From: Conus ventricosus
Taxonomy: Eukaryota; Mollusca; Gastropoda; Neogastropoda; Conidae
Assembly (NCBI GenBank): GCA_018398815.1
Contig: CM031595.1
Location: 142,526,261-142,590,260 of the forward strand
DNA length: 64,000 nucleotides
Reading direction: 5' to 3'
The position numbers and the translations under genes are program-made. A model generated the notes under the pieces. The model was not told where the DNA came from and did no database searches. It saw nothing but the letters and a program-made list of their open reading frames with translations. Position 1 is the first letter of the stretch. Each line of letters opens with the position of its first letter. Positions 23,964-36,186 of this stretch are shown here, piece by piece.

Positions 23964-24689
23964 GACGAAGTCTGCAATGCCATTGTAGTAAAAACTTTTT
24001 TTTTCCATTCAGAAAGGCATGTAGCTCAAAATCAGAACATTTTTTTTAGATAGTGCCTTTAACTATTGACAAAGAATTTAACACCAACAACAGCAACAAC
24101 AAAAGAGTATGATCATTTGCTTTCTGTTCATCATTGTTATCAGCTTTTATCTCTCATGTCTGAGAAAGAGAACACATTTGAATTGTCTGTGCATGTGCCT
24201 GTATATCTTCACTGAAACTATACATGGTTTTAGGGATGGGTGGGGGGACAGAGAAAAGAAAAACATCCAAACAAAACAAAAACAAAACAAAACAAACAAT
24301 CTACGAAAAACACTGTTAGTGTTACCACTGGGTGGAGAGCAGGCATAATAAGAAACAAGCCGAGCTGAAAAGAAGAAGGATGTCATGTGTATAATCAGTG
24401 ATTATGTAGTTATACACAGTGTGACTGTGCTGAAATGCAGGTAATGGAGTGATTGTGTCACCGCTCACAGGGCCACAGTTTTCAGAGCTGGAATGATAGT
24501 CATTGTGAATGTGCCGCCAGGTGTGGCTAGAGTGCGCTCACCCATGACCTCTCGACCAGTCAGATCAACACAATCACACATGCCTGTGTGACCGCAGGCA
24601 TGGCAGGACAGGCAGACAGACATGCAGACAAGCACAGGCACATGCTGTTTGTGAACTTGCCTTTGTATCAAGTGCAGGTGCACTCACAC

Positions 24690-24799
24690 TCATGTAGATG
24701 CATGCACACCTATGCACAAATGAACAGACAGCACATAGTCACAAACACATGCTCACACACATTCACACATTCATGCACACAGTCACGCATGCACACATG

Positions 24800-24866
<67 letters not shown>

Positions 24867-24879
24867 GCTTACACACACA

Positions 24880-24935
<56 letters not shown>

Positions 24936-25132
24936 CACATGGACTATCTCACCATCTCTTTTCACACATGCGCACACAACATATGTACACATGTATGCAT
25001 TTACGCAACCACACACACACACACACACACACACATACGCTTGTCAGCAAACACACACACACTCACACACACATGCTCATTCAGATAGCTTTTTACATGC
25101 ACTTATATACATGCACATGCTTGTGGATACCT

Positions 25133-25196
<64 letters not shown>

Positions 25197-25291
25197 AGAG
25201 CACATAGCCATGCATGCATACACATGCACACACACACACACACACACCACACACTCTCTATCTCTCCCTTCCTCTCTCTCTCTCATACACA

Positions 25292-25358
<67 letters not shown>

Positions 25359-25442
25359 CACGCGCGCGCACACGCGCGCACGCACAAGCATGCACAGACA
25401 CACGCAAGCATGCATGCACGCACGCACGCACGCATGCACAGT
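24690..25442. repeat. AC-rich compound microsatellite region
   Basis: Successive AC blocks (24798-24930, 25010-25075, 25135-25190, 25230-25352) are joined by CATGCACA-type sequence and end in CGCGCG and GCACGCAC repeats. Confidence 0.95.
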
Positions 25443-25914
25443 TATAAACAACACCAGCCGTTGATCCCCCCTGCCAGTATTACCAGGAATGAGCACACCC
25501 GGCAATCAGTACCCAGGGAAATTTACAGCACAGGCCTGATAGCAGTGTTTGCAGTGAGGGGTGGGTCGAATGGCCCATCAGTCATCCACTGATCTCTCTG
25601 GCCACAGCTGTGTGTGTATGTGTGTGTGTGTTGGCTGTGCTACTGGCAATATCTCTCACCACAGATCCAGGGTTTTGGTGTGTACACCTTTCAGTATTCA
25701 TGTATGTTTGTGTTTGTGCCTATGATAGTTTGTTTCTGCTGTGTAGATGCTGCTTATGTGTGTATATAAGAGGTGTGTGTGTGTGGGTTCAAGCCTTTGT
25801 TGGTAGTGACACAGGTGCCAGGGTAGCATCTGTGTTCACTGGATACATGTATTTTGACAGGGATTGCAGTGCGTCATTTGCAACTGGTCTGTGTGCCTTT
25901 CTGCAGTGTGTGAT

Positions 25915-26122
25915 ATATGTTATCCCTGTGTGTATGTGTGTGTGTATGTGTATGTGTGTGCGTGTGTGTGTATGTGTGTGTGTGTTTGTGTGTGTGTGTG
26001 TGCGTGCATGCATGCGTGTGTGTGTGTGGGTTTGTGTGCGTGCGTGCGTGCACGTGTGTGTGTGTGTGCATATATATATGTGTGTGTGTGTCTGTGTGTG
26101 TGTGTGTGTGTGTGTGTCTGTA
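25915..26122. repeat. GT-rich microsatellite abutting the LINE fragment
   Basis: GT and GCGT repeats with TATG interruptions stop about five bases before the fold-back LINE fragment starts at 26128. Confidence 0.95.
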
Positions 26123-26127
26123 TCATT

Positions 26128-26800
26128 GCACTGCTTTGATGGTGGTGACATGCTCGTTAGTGTAGGGGTACCAAACAGTACAAACATATTCCAAGACTGG
26201 GCGCACCAGAGATTACAAATCAAAAAGACTGCTTAGAAAGCTCTGGTGCACCCAGTCTTAGAATATGCTTGTACTGTTTGGGACCCCTACACAAACAAGC
26301 ATATCACCACCATCGAAGCAGTGCAAGAAGAGCAGCCCGCTTCGTTTACAACAGGTACCACAAATATGCAAGTGTCCAACAAATGCTCAGCGAACTAGGC
26401 AGGACACCTTTACAGAGCTGGAGAAAGATCACATGGCTCGCTATGCTTTTTAAGATCAGGCATGGCTTTGCACATGTGGACTTTGAAAAAGCTCTTCTGT
26501 CTAATAGAAAACCAAAACTTAGGGCTGCAATCTCACGTGACAGAAGATCACACTCCCACCAGCTCAACCGCCTCCAGTGTGTCCGCGATTACAGACTGTA
26601 CTCGTTCCTGCCACGTAGCATCCAGGAGTGGAACGACAACTTGACAGAGGCTGCTGTAACACCAGAGTCTCTTGACCTATTCAGGTCAAGAGCTTGCAGC
26701 TTCCTGCAATAACTTTTTTTTTTGGCGTCTGCCCCCTAAAGAGCCCTGATGTGGCCCTTTGCGGTCGGCTGGGCTATAAGCAACATTATCTTATCTTATC
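26128..26800 (+). mobile_element. LINE 3'-end fragment with 5' fold-back
   Basis: The plus strand from 26241 encodes the C-terminal part of a LINE protein: ARFVYNRYHKYASVQQMLSE, LFKIRHG, and RDYRLYSFLPRSIQEWND, ending LFRSRACSFLQ with a TAA at 26710-26712. The YSFLPRSI.EWN motif is common to the tails of CR1/jockey-type non-LTR elements. The 3' end carries a (TTATC)n tail. The 84 bp at 26128-26211 are an imperfect reverse complement of 26241-26324, so the 5' end folds back. No RT catalytic motif is present; the copy is 5'-truncated and dead. Confidence 0.85.
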
Positions 26801-26872
26801 TCCCCCTAAAGAGTCAGAATAATCAAATTGATGATTGTGGACACTCCATGGATGATGATGATGATATAACTT

Positions 26873-26873
<1 letters not shown>

Positions 26874-26903
<30 letters not shown>

Positions 26904-26935
26904 GTGTGTGTGTGTCGGTTCTGTGTGTGTCTATT
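26874..26935. repeat. (GT)n microsatellite
   Basis: A short GT run lies directly upstream of the acceptor of the second FN3 exon. Confidence 0.9.
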
Positions 26936-26952
26936 TTTGTGCACTCGTACAG

Positions 26953-27108
26953 AGCACATCCTATCACGCTCTCACGCTGAAGGCCGACACATCGTACCAG
27001 TTTCGTGTACGGGCGGGCAACAGACTGGGGTTGAGTGAACCCTCCCTGCCCACGTCTCCTGTCTCATGACGGACCCCCTGCATACCAGCGAGGACTACGA
27101 GTCAGACG
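26953..27108 (+). CDS. MYLK: MYLK exon: second half of FN3 and acidic linker (one base missing)
   Basis: The exon encodes STSYHALTLKADTSYQFRVR followed by AGNRLGLSEPSLPTSPVS, strands E to G of the FN3 domain (YQFRVRAGN is diagnostic). The frame then meets TGA at 27067. One base earlier, an open frame continues as MTDPLHTSEDYESDG to a gtaggc donor at 27109, matching the acidic linker that precedes the kinase in MYLK. The simplest reading is one deleted base near 27064. The acceptor cgtacag at 26952 is phase 0, matching 20785; the exon leaves in phase 1. A genuine stop here would end the protein before the kinase. Confidence 0.82.
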
Positions 27109-28634
27109 GTAGGCATGGCAACACCCTTAGTTTGGCCCAGCCTCACTAAATCAGCTTCTGCCCACATTTTGCCTGTTTGTCAGTTTAATAGCTTCAGATA
27201 CACTTTAACTCTTGTGATTGTGACAGCAACTTTGTTTTTTTCTCCAGGACCATAATGCCCTTGCAGTCTTGACTTGTCTGGAGAGTTGAAACTGTTACTG
27301 TAGTGCTGTGTGGATTCCATTTGAGTGTTTGAAAAGATTTTTGCCACATTCTGCTTTTTACTTTACACGACTGCTGCAAAATTGAATGACTAATTAATGA
27401 GTCATGCTCTAATGCTTTAATGACTTCTTTCATAACCTGACCATCAGCATCACAGAAAGCGAAGAAATCCTCCAGCAGCTGAGGATAAAAACGAGCTGAA
27501 AATGGGTAGCATGGAATATTTCTGAAACATATATGCTACGACAGTAAAACCTTTTTTTTTTGCTCCTAGTATCATTTGTTGGTGAAACAATGAACAGTTC
27601 AAGAAAACTGTTTCTTTTGATTCAGCTATTTGCTTTCTGTGATGGGAAGTTGTGAAAAAAGGAAAAAATAAAAAATAAAGAGTCCATGAGTGGTGATTAG
27701 CGTGAGGGTCATTGCATTCTCACACCTCTCTCTTTGCAGCAGTGACCGCCGCCATTAAACGCATGATGCCAGACTGACTTCACGCATGCAGCAGACTGTG
27801 CTTAGTGACTTCTGTGTTCTCTTCACTTCTGCCGTGTACTTCACAGACCTTTTCTTCCTCTTTACAGAAGAGTCTCCAGACTTTTCTTCCTCTGTATAGA
27901 AGAGTCACAGTTTCATTTGCTTTAGGTATACAATTTTAGTGTGATACTTGAGTAATGGTCTGGTCGGTAGTTTGATAATGGCATTTGTTATGTTTTCAAC
28001 TTTGCTTATGTGAAAGCTTTGAGTAACTTTTAGCAAGCAGAGAGAGAGAGAGAGAGAGAGAGACTCAACAACTTTATTACTCAAGGATAGAGATTTTAGG
28101 CAATGCCTGTTCTTCCAATCTGTCCTTGCTATTCTACAACATTCAACTAAACATAAAGACTGCACATATTAATAAAGGCAGAAACAATGAAGAATATAGC
28201 AACATTATAATAATAACAATAACAATAGTAATAAGAATAATAATGATAAAAAACCATTTAATTCCAGAGAGAGAGGAGAGAGAGGAGGAGGTTAAGGAAC
28301 AGGGAAGGAAGGGGCAGGCTGTAGGCACTGGTTGAACAAAATGTACCAGGCTATAGTTCATCAAAAGACTGTCCACAAACATGTCTTTTTGCACATTAGA
28401 AAAGTGATGTGACCTTCATTTTGCTCCATCCCAGCTGTACTGTCTGTTAACAATGAAAGAGTACAAATTCACATGGATTTATATCTATAGTCATGTGCAG
28501 CAAAGTCTTGTTTAGAACACAGTTCAAGTGAATTTGATGAAAAGGGCGCATACGTACACACGCACATATGCACACACACACACACATGCACACATATGTG
28601 GGTGTGCACACACACACACACACACATAGTGGTG

Positions 28635-28669
<35 letters not shown>

Positions 28670-30397
28670 CACACACACACACACACACACCACAATCACT
28701 CACACTCACACTCACACTCACCCCACAACACACCACAACACATGTTTTTACACCACATCACAACACAACACATTTAATTTTGCTCACATTTTCTTTCTTT
28801 TGATAGTGTTTTAAAAAGTCTTCCACTACGGTGGTCTCCGTGTTAAGTTGGTACAGTTTCTTATTCATTCTGCATGATCCAGATTTATCTGTCTGTCTCT
28901 CTGCGTTTGTGTGCATGCATGTCTGTTCATGTGTGTGTTAATACGCACAAGCATGTCCGTTCACCTGTACGGAATACAGTGTGAGGGTGGCTGAGACAGA
29001 CATCTTGTTGCAGGTTGCTCCGAAGTCTTCTCCCCTACCCTTGAGTATAGAGGCAGAGGTAACAGCCCTGCACGAACCATCCATACTCCTTCATGTTCTG
29101 TACTTGGAGACTGACTTATATTCCTACACATGTTCTTTCCCTGGAACAGCCTTCCACTCCCTCACTGATGATCACAGCTGGCTTCATCAGAGCTTGGCCG
29201 TCCAGAGAGATGGAGAACTTGATAAAGATTATAAAGAAAGGAAGATGGTCTCGGACTTGGATATTTGTGATTATTTTTTTCTATGGAGTCTGAAAGGACA
29301 TTCTTACTAGCCGTCATCACCATTGCCGTGTCTTTCTGCCACCTCATGGTAATAAGTGAAACTTCAGGTAAAAAAACATGAGCAGTAGGTTTGGTAGTTT
29401 TTGTGGTAACTCTCCTGATAATGAGACACATTATGTGAAGAAGAAAACAGGACCAAACATTTTTTTACTCTTTGAAATCCACCATTAATCTAATCCAAAC
29501 CATTAATTCATGAGTCTGACGGAACAGTGCATCATCCTACTATCAGTTGACCCAGAGATGGAGGCCTTGCTCATCTGCTGATCAAAAATAAAGAGTTGTC
29601 TTTCCATTTTTTTTTGTTTGGTTAAAAAGCTAATGGGAAAGGTTATATAAAGAAGTAGATGTTGCCTTGGAGGAGTGTCAGCTGTGATCAGTGCGGTGAA
29701 GGGACAGTTGATGTTATCCTTGATGGGACAGCCATCAGGCCTGACTGGGAGGGGATGAACACAGGGTTCAGCTACTACCCTGACACCACCAGCACCCTCA
29801 CCTTGTCTCTCTGTAATCTCTTGTTGCCTTTCCCCGCCTTTCTAAAGCAGGCCTTGTGTGTGTCTCCCACTAAGTGACCTGTTGTGGTTCTTTGTACGGC
29901 TGTTTTATATACAGAGGTAGGGCCGTGATGTGGGGGTTAGTGTATGGAGAAAGGAGAGACGTGGACTGGTTTAACTTTGTGTGTGGTTCATAACAAAATA
30001 ACAGGAGACAGGGCTCTTATCACTGGTTCTGAAGATAGAGGTGAGGGATGTCTCCCTCAAGAAATACAATGAAAACATGTTTGAAACTCTTCAGCGTAGA
30101 GTGTTAGGCAGGGTCTTTTTTTTAATATAAATGTTGTATTCTTGTTTTTTTTAAATGGTTGTTTTCCATTTTGTGTTGTAATGATCTAATATTGCGTTCT
30201 TTTGCTTTTGCATGCTGTTTTTGTAACATTGCTTTTATTCCATGTGTTTGTTGTCTTATATCAATTGTCTGTTATGCAGTTACTTTTCCTTTTCCCCTAA
30301 TGTGTTTACTCAATTTAACCTCTTTTCTATATATTATCTGGTACTAACAACAACCAAAACAAAGAAAAAGTATCCAAGATTTGTGAGAATGGTATAG
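27109..30397. other. Intron expected to hold the kinase N-lobe exons; none recognised
   Basis: MYLK order predicts exons for the glycine loop, VAIK lysine and alpha-C helix here or further on. No convincing one was seen on either strand. Contents are GA (28041-28065) and AC (28560-28690) microsatellites and unassigned sequence. A frame at 29650-29820 and another at 28981-29310 lack kinase motifs. Confidence 0.5.
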
Positions 30398-31092
30398 GTA
30401 GGGACAGTGTGCTTGACAGTGTGAACAATGTCAGATCAGGTAGGGACAGTGTGTTTGACAGTGTGAACAATGTCAGATCAGGTAGGACAGTGTGCTTGAC
30501 AGTGTGAACAATGTCAGATCAGGTAGGGACAGTGTGTTTGACAGTGTGAACAAGGTAGGGACAGTGTGCTTGACAGTGTGAACAATGTCAGATCAGGTAG
30601 GGACAGTGTGTTTGACAGTGTGAACAAGGTAGGGACAGTGTGCTTGACAGTGTGAACAATGTCAGATCAGGTAGGGACAGTGTGTTTGACAGTGTGAACA
30701 AGGTAGGGACAGTGTGTTTGACAGTGTGAACAAGGTAGGGACAGTGTGCTTGACAGTGTGAACAATGTCAGATCAGGTAGGGACAGTGTGTTTGACAGTG
30801 TGAACAAGGTAGGGACAGTGTGTTTGACAGTGTGAACAAGGTAGGGACAGTGTGCTTGACAGTGTGAACAATGTCAGATCAGGTAGGGACAGTGTGTTTG
30901 ACAGTGTGAACAAGGTAGGGACAGTGTGTTTGACAGTGTGAACAAGGTAGGGACAGTGTGTTTGACAGTGTGAACAATGTCAGGTCAGGTAGGGACAGTG
31001 TGTTTGACAGTGTGAACAAGGTAGGGACAGTGTGTTTGACAGTGTGAACAAGGTAGGGACAGTGTGTTTGACAGTGTGAACAATGTGAGGCA
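30398..31092. repeat. 32/42-bp minisatellite with two unit types
   Basis: The core GGACAGTGTGTTTGACAGTG followed by TGAACAA alternates between a short unit (32 bp, ending GGTA) and a long unit (42 bp, ending TGTCAGATCAGGTA). A related, noisier array is at 38025-38390. Confidence 0.95.
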
Positions 31093-31284
31093 GTACAGTT
31101 GCCGTACATAGATCAACCGACGGGTGCAGATGTATGTACAGGTGGTATTCAAATGTGTCATGATTTTCATAAGTCTAGATTGTATACTTCATTTATTCAC
31201 AGTGTCTGACTTCAGTGATTTCAGTCATAAAAGTCTTTCCCTCCCCATCCCTTTTTTAACTCTCCTTCCCCCCTCTTCCCACCC

Positions 31285-31349
<65 letters not shown>

Positions 31350-31690
31350 TCCACAAGACTGCATTAAATTTGGTTTAAGATACATGGTCATGTATATGTA
31401 AAAGATAGATAGATAAATATATTCTCCCAGTTTTGGTCATCCTGAAAAACATGCATGTTCTATGTTATGGCAAACAAGTGTTTGAAATCTTTGGGGACAG
31501 ACTGTTGTATAAGTGTTACAACACTTCTTAAAGAGTGGAAACAAGTGTTTGAATGGCTAAGCTGAGCCATCAATGTTTTGATCATTGTGAAATCAACAGT
31601 CATTGTCAGTGTTGGTTCTCTGCTTCCTGCAAAGTCTGTGTTTGTCTGTTCTTCAGGACAGTTTGCCTGTCAACCAGCCAACCATTTCTT

Positions 31691-31712
31691 GGGGGGGGGG
31701 GGGGGGGGGGGG
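31691..31712. repeat. Poly-G tract (22 G)
   Basis: A run of 22 G follows ACCATTTCTT. The corresponding position of the second copy (38992-39047) has 56 G. Confidence 0.95.
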
Positions 31713-32603
31713 AGAGAAACTTATCGGATGACATCATCACGATTGAAAATATATGTCTGGCATGACTGTATCTTCTGCAGCCTGTCCAGTGAAGGGGAAA
31801 ACAGTCAAAAACAACAAGCCAGAGCTTGGTTGAAGCTGCTGTCTGTAAGCAGAACATTTGTACACAAACATTGCTTTGAAACATAGTACACAAACATCTG
31901 CTTTGAAACATAGTACACAAACTCTGCTTTGAAAGTTCATGTACAGCAAAGCTGAACATTCACAGAGTCACAGAGAAAGCTGTTTGTTTTGTTATGGTTA
32001 TAGAACTGTTCATGATTGGTGTGTTTTTTGTTTGTTTGTTTTTAAACCCCTAAAGTACCACCATGTGAAATCTTTCGTGCATTTTCAATGTGTTGTTGAC
32101 TCCGGGATGGGGATTCCATGTAATGACATGTTCAAGTGCTTTACTATAAGCCTTCGTTCCTTTGCTACTTTTGAAAGAATTCAGGCAGTGCAAATTTTGG
32201 TTTGAAGCTTTTTGGGTTTCCAAGGAACATTGCCCCAATTTCAGACCTTAGGTCACGTAGTGCTTTAGTTCATTGGTTGTTAAATTAATTTTTGGGTGTG
32301 TGTGTGGGTGGGGGGGGGGGAGGAGGGAAGGAATGTAGTGTGGAATGTGTTCTTATTGTCCCGTATTCATATATCCTCTTTCAGCTCCAATTGGTAATCA
32401 TTCAGTGAAAAAAAAAAAAAGCACCCAAATGAGTGTGCTCATGTACAGGAAGAGAGGAATTTGCGCACATAGTCCCGACCACTATCATTGAAGTTTGGGA
32501 CTGTTTTTCAGATGAACTTCCTTTTGAGCCACGGGAAGTAACTCTGACTCCTGGCCGAAAGTTCGAGGATCACTTTTGAGTACCTCCATGAAGTTGGAAG
32601 TAA

Positions 32604-32806
32604 GTCAGCCATGATTGGGAGGTATTTGATGGAGAGATTGCATTGATGATGATAGTCAGCCATGATTGGGAGGTATTTGATGGAGAGATTGCATTGATGA
32701 TGATAGTCAGCCATGATTGGGAGGTATTTGATGGAGAGATTGCATTGATGATGATAGTCAGCCATGATTGGGAGGTATTTGATGGAGAGATTGCATTGAT
32801 GATGAT
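32604..32806. repeat. 51-bp tandem repeat, four copies
   Basis: The unit starts AGTCAGCCATGATTGGGAGG and ends GCATTGATGATGAT, with four nearly identical copies. About two and a half imperfect copies exist in the second segment (39905-40065). Confidence 0.95.
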
Positions 32807-33001
32807 TTTTGCCTGATAAGATTTTATTGTAGTATTTTGAAGTAAGTGACGGCAATAGCTATTGTTGGTTTGCTTCTTTTGTCTTTTTGTGAAGCATTTC
32901 AAACAGTGTTCATATGATACTAACTGAATATATACCAACCATTAATCTTTTATTTGATGGTAGTCCTTCGGATCCGAAGATGACGTTAGCGTTTCTGCAG
33001 C

Positions 33002-33600
33002 TCATCGATGTACGCGGAGGTGGCTCTGCACCCCCAATCTGGAGGCGCAGAGTCTGGAACAGTGGGGGCACTGGAAGTCCGTTGTCGTGATCACTGCTGC
33101 TGGCTGCTCTGTGGCGTTGATCCTGGCGGCAGTCAGCTTTTGGCGTCGAGTACTTTCGAAGTTGGTAGCGGCTTTGTGAATTGTGGCCCGCCACAGAGGT
33201 CGGTCACTGGCGCACTCCTCTAGTTCTTTTGATTTGAGTTCGCACCACTGGAGGTTTTTTTTTGACCGAGTCCTTGTACCGTTTCTTTGGGCGTCCTTGG
33301 TTTCTCTTGCCGTGCAGAAGCTCTCCATACAGCAGTCGCCTTGGCATACGGTGCTCTTCCATACGGATGACATGCCCCACCCATCGAAGCTGGGCCTTGA
33401 TGAGCATGGACTCGATACTTGTAGTGTGAGCACGGTCCAGGACCTCGGGGTTTGGGAAAACACGGTCCTGCCAATGGATTCCGAGTATGGAGCGAAGAGC
33501 TCGCATGTGGAAGTTCTCCAGCTTCTTGACGTGTCTGCGGTACAGTGTCCAAAATTCGCACCCATAGAGGAGAGAGGGCAAGACCACTGCGTTGTAAACT
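33002..33600 (-). pseudogene. LINE C-terminal region with zinc finger (broken)
   Basis: One frame reads SLLYGCEFWTLYRRHVKKLE and LRWVGHVIRMEEHRMPRRLL, followed by GRPKKRYKDS, the usual tail of these elements. Another frame ends with FQCPHCSRLCASRLGVQSHL and RVH, a C-x2-C...H-x3-H finger near 33010. The finger sits at the 3' end of the element. Confidence 0.85.
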
Positions 33601-34580
33601 CAGTTTTGTAGTCAGCCGAATGTTGTGTTGACTAAGCACTCTGTTGCGGAGTTTTCCAGCGCCTGGCTTGCTTTGCTGATTCGGGCATAAAATTCCCTGT
33701 CCAGGGAGCCAATCACAGGAGATGGTACTTCCTAGATATCTGAAATGTTCAACGTCCGCAAGCTGGGAGTCGTCAATGACGATGGTGGGTGCCGAGGGGT
33801 TGGTGTTTGGTGCGGGTTGGTGAAGCACCTCAGTCTTGCCGAGGCTGATTGTCAGGCCGAAGAGCTTTGAAGCATCGGAGAAGCGGTCAAGCATCGTTTG
33901 CAGATCGGATTCTGCATGGGCCACCAGTGCGCAGTCATCGGCAAAGAGGACTTCTGAAGGAGATCTTGTGCTCTTTGTCTTGGCAGTGAGGCGACGAAGG
34001 TCAAAGAGGGAGCCGTCCAGACGATAGCGGAAGTAGACTCCCTTCTCCAGGTCTTGGACAGCGTGGGACAGCATGCAGGTGAAGAAGACGTTGAAGAGGA
34101 CCGGAGCTAAACACAGCCCTGCTTCACGCCATTGCTGATCTCGAAGGCTTCCGTCACGTTTCCACTGGAGAGGACCTGGCCGGTCATGCCATCATGGAAG
34201 AGCTTGTCATTTTCACAAACTTTGGCGGGCACCCAATGCGCTCGAGGACTGTCCAAAGAGCTTCCCTGTTGACCGTGTCAAAGGCTTGGTCAGGTCAATG
34301 AAAACAGAGTATAGGGGCATGTTTTGTTCGATACACTTCTCCTGAAGCTGTCTGACAGCAAAAATCATGTCGACAGTGCTTCTGCCGGGTCTGAAGCCGC
34401 ACTGCGCCTCGGGAGGTTCTGCTCGGAAACAGTGATGAATCTGTTGAGGATGGCTCTGGCAAAGATCTTTCAGCAATGGAGAGTAGCGAGATGCCTCTGT
34501 AGTTCCCACAGTCGGCTTTGCTTCCCTTGTTCTTGTAGAGGGAGACAATCAGGGCATCACGGAAGTCATCTGGCATCTTC
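33600..34580 (-). pseudogene. LINE reverse transcriptase domain (broken)
   Basis: The motifs run in order: YKNKGSKADCGNYRGISLLS (RT block 2), QCGFRPGRSTVDMIF and LYSVFIDLTK (blocks 3-4, with the first catalytic Asp), then EVLFADDCALVAHA with the FADD box near 33945 and LTISLGKTEVLHQ, HFRYLGSTIS (blocks 6-7). The frame changes between 34213 and 34074 and again near 33680, so no intact polymerase is encoded. Confidence 0.9.
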
Positions 34581-35167
34581 TCCGCCTCCCAGATACTCCG
34601 CAGGACATCGTGAAAGGCTTTTAGGGCTTTGGGGCCTGCCGCCTTGTAGATCTCAGCAGGTATTCCGTCCTTTCCTGATGCTCTACCGGAGCTGTCTGGA
34701 GGATTGCTTTCTGGATCTCTGCAATGGTGGGGGGTACTGCAAGTGTGTCTTGTATCGGCTGCTGAGGGATCTGGTTCAAGGCATCCGAGTCGACTGACGA
34801 GGCCTGTTGAGCAGGTCGCTGAAGTGTTCTTGCCAGCGCTTGCTTAGTCCTTCTGGTCCTTGATCAGGGTTGCGCCGTGGGAGGACAGTAGCAGGGAGCA
34901 GCCTGATGCTGGGGGTCCGAAGACTGTCTTCAACGAGCCAAAGAATTTCTTGGCGTTGTGAGAGTCGGCGTAGCCTTGGACTTCAGTCGCTTTGTCCTGC
35001 CACCACTGGCCCCGCATCAGACGTAGGTCGGTCTGCACTTTGGCCTGGAGAGTCTTGAATCTCTCGCGTTTGGAGACGGACGATGGGTCATTCTGCCACT
35101 CGATGTAAGACTTGTTCTTTGCATGGAGGGCTTCTTTGATCTTCTCATCGTTCTCGTCAACCAGTCT

Positions 35168-36186
35168 TCATGGGCTCGATTTTGCTCCGAGGACCTCTTT
35201 TGCAGTCTCAGCGACCATGTCCTTAAAAGAGGACCATTTTTCTGTTCCATCTTCAGGGGTCAGACCGTCTTGGAGCTTTTCTTCAAGTAGTTGTTGGAAC
35301 TGGGAGAGGCAGGTCGGGTCTTTCAGTCTGGCGACATTGTAGGAGGCCCTGACAGTCTTTGGTCGGTTTCTGTGTGGCGGTGGTATGTGCAGGGTCATTA
35401 CAGCCCTGACCAGCCTGTGGTCAGTCCAGCATTCAGCACCTCTCATGACGCGGGTCACCGGACGTCCTTGATGTCGCGTTGGCGTACGATGATGAAATCA
35501 ATCATGTGCCAGTGTTTCGACCTCGGGTGCATCCAGGTGGTCTTGAACTTGTCCGCAAACCCGAACAAGGTGTTGGTGATGCAGAGGCTGTGTCCGCACA
35601 CTTGCTGAGAGGGGCAGGCCGTTGTTGTTGACCTTGCCTACTCTGTGTCTGTCTGGAACGCCTTCCCAGCTGCTATGGTCTCTTCCTACTCTGGCGTTGA
35701 AGTCCCCAAGGATGACGAGTTTGTCATTTTGAGGAGTTTGACCTGATGGCCTGGTCAAGTTGTTCGTAGAACGCTCTTTGGTGTCGTCTGGGCTCGTGAG
35801 CGTGGGTGCATACACACTGATGATTGTGAGGTGTCTTGACTTGCTGAGGGGATACGCAATTTTATGAGGCGTTCATTGATGCCAACCGGGGGCACAGGTA
35901 TGCTTTTGAGCAGGGCTGTCCTGATGCGAATCCCAAAGCCATGGATCCTGTCTTCGGCTTGTGGCTTTCCCTTCCAAAAGAAAGTGTATCCACCTCCCTC
36001 TTCTCTTAGGGAGCCTTCATCAGCAAGTCGGGTTTCGCTGAGTGCAGCAATGTCTATTCGGTATCGCTGGGGTTCATTCGCGACAAGCGCTGTTCTTCTC
36101 TCCGGGCTCGACGTACTGGCTCTGTCCATTAATGTTCGAACGTTCCAGGCTCCTAAAAGGAGTTTTCTTTGCTTTTTCTTTTGCAT
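35168..36186 (-). pseudogene. LINE endonuclease domain (broken)
   Basis: The frame starts MQKKKQRKLLLGAWNVRTLM, and DIAALSETRLADEG carries the catalytic Glu motif. A second frame has LVILGDFNARVGRD (the GDFN motif), and a third has CWTDHRLVRAVM, the terminal histidine motif. These are the landmarks of exonuclease-endonuclease-phosphatase fold nucleases that nick target DNA for non-LTR elements. Three reading frames are used, so the domain is interrupted. Confidence 0.88.

Noticed and set aside
28981..29310. Frame containing EAEVTALHEPSILLHVLYLE, loosely like the kinase alpha-C/beta-4 region
   Set aside because: No glycine loop, lysine or hinge motif is nearby, and the match is weaker than expected in a well-preserved part of the window.
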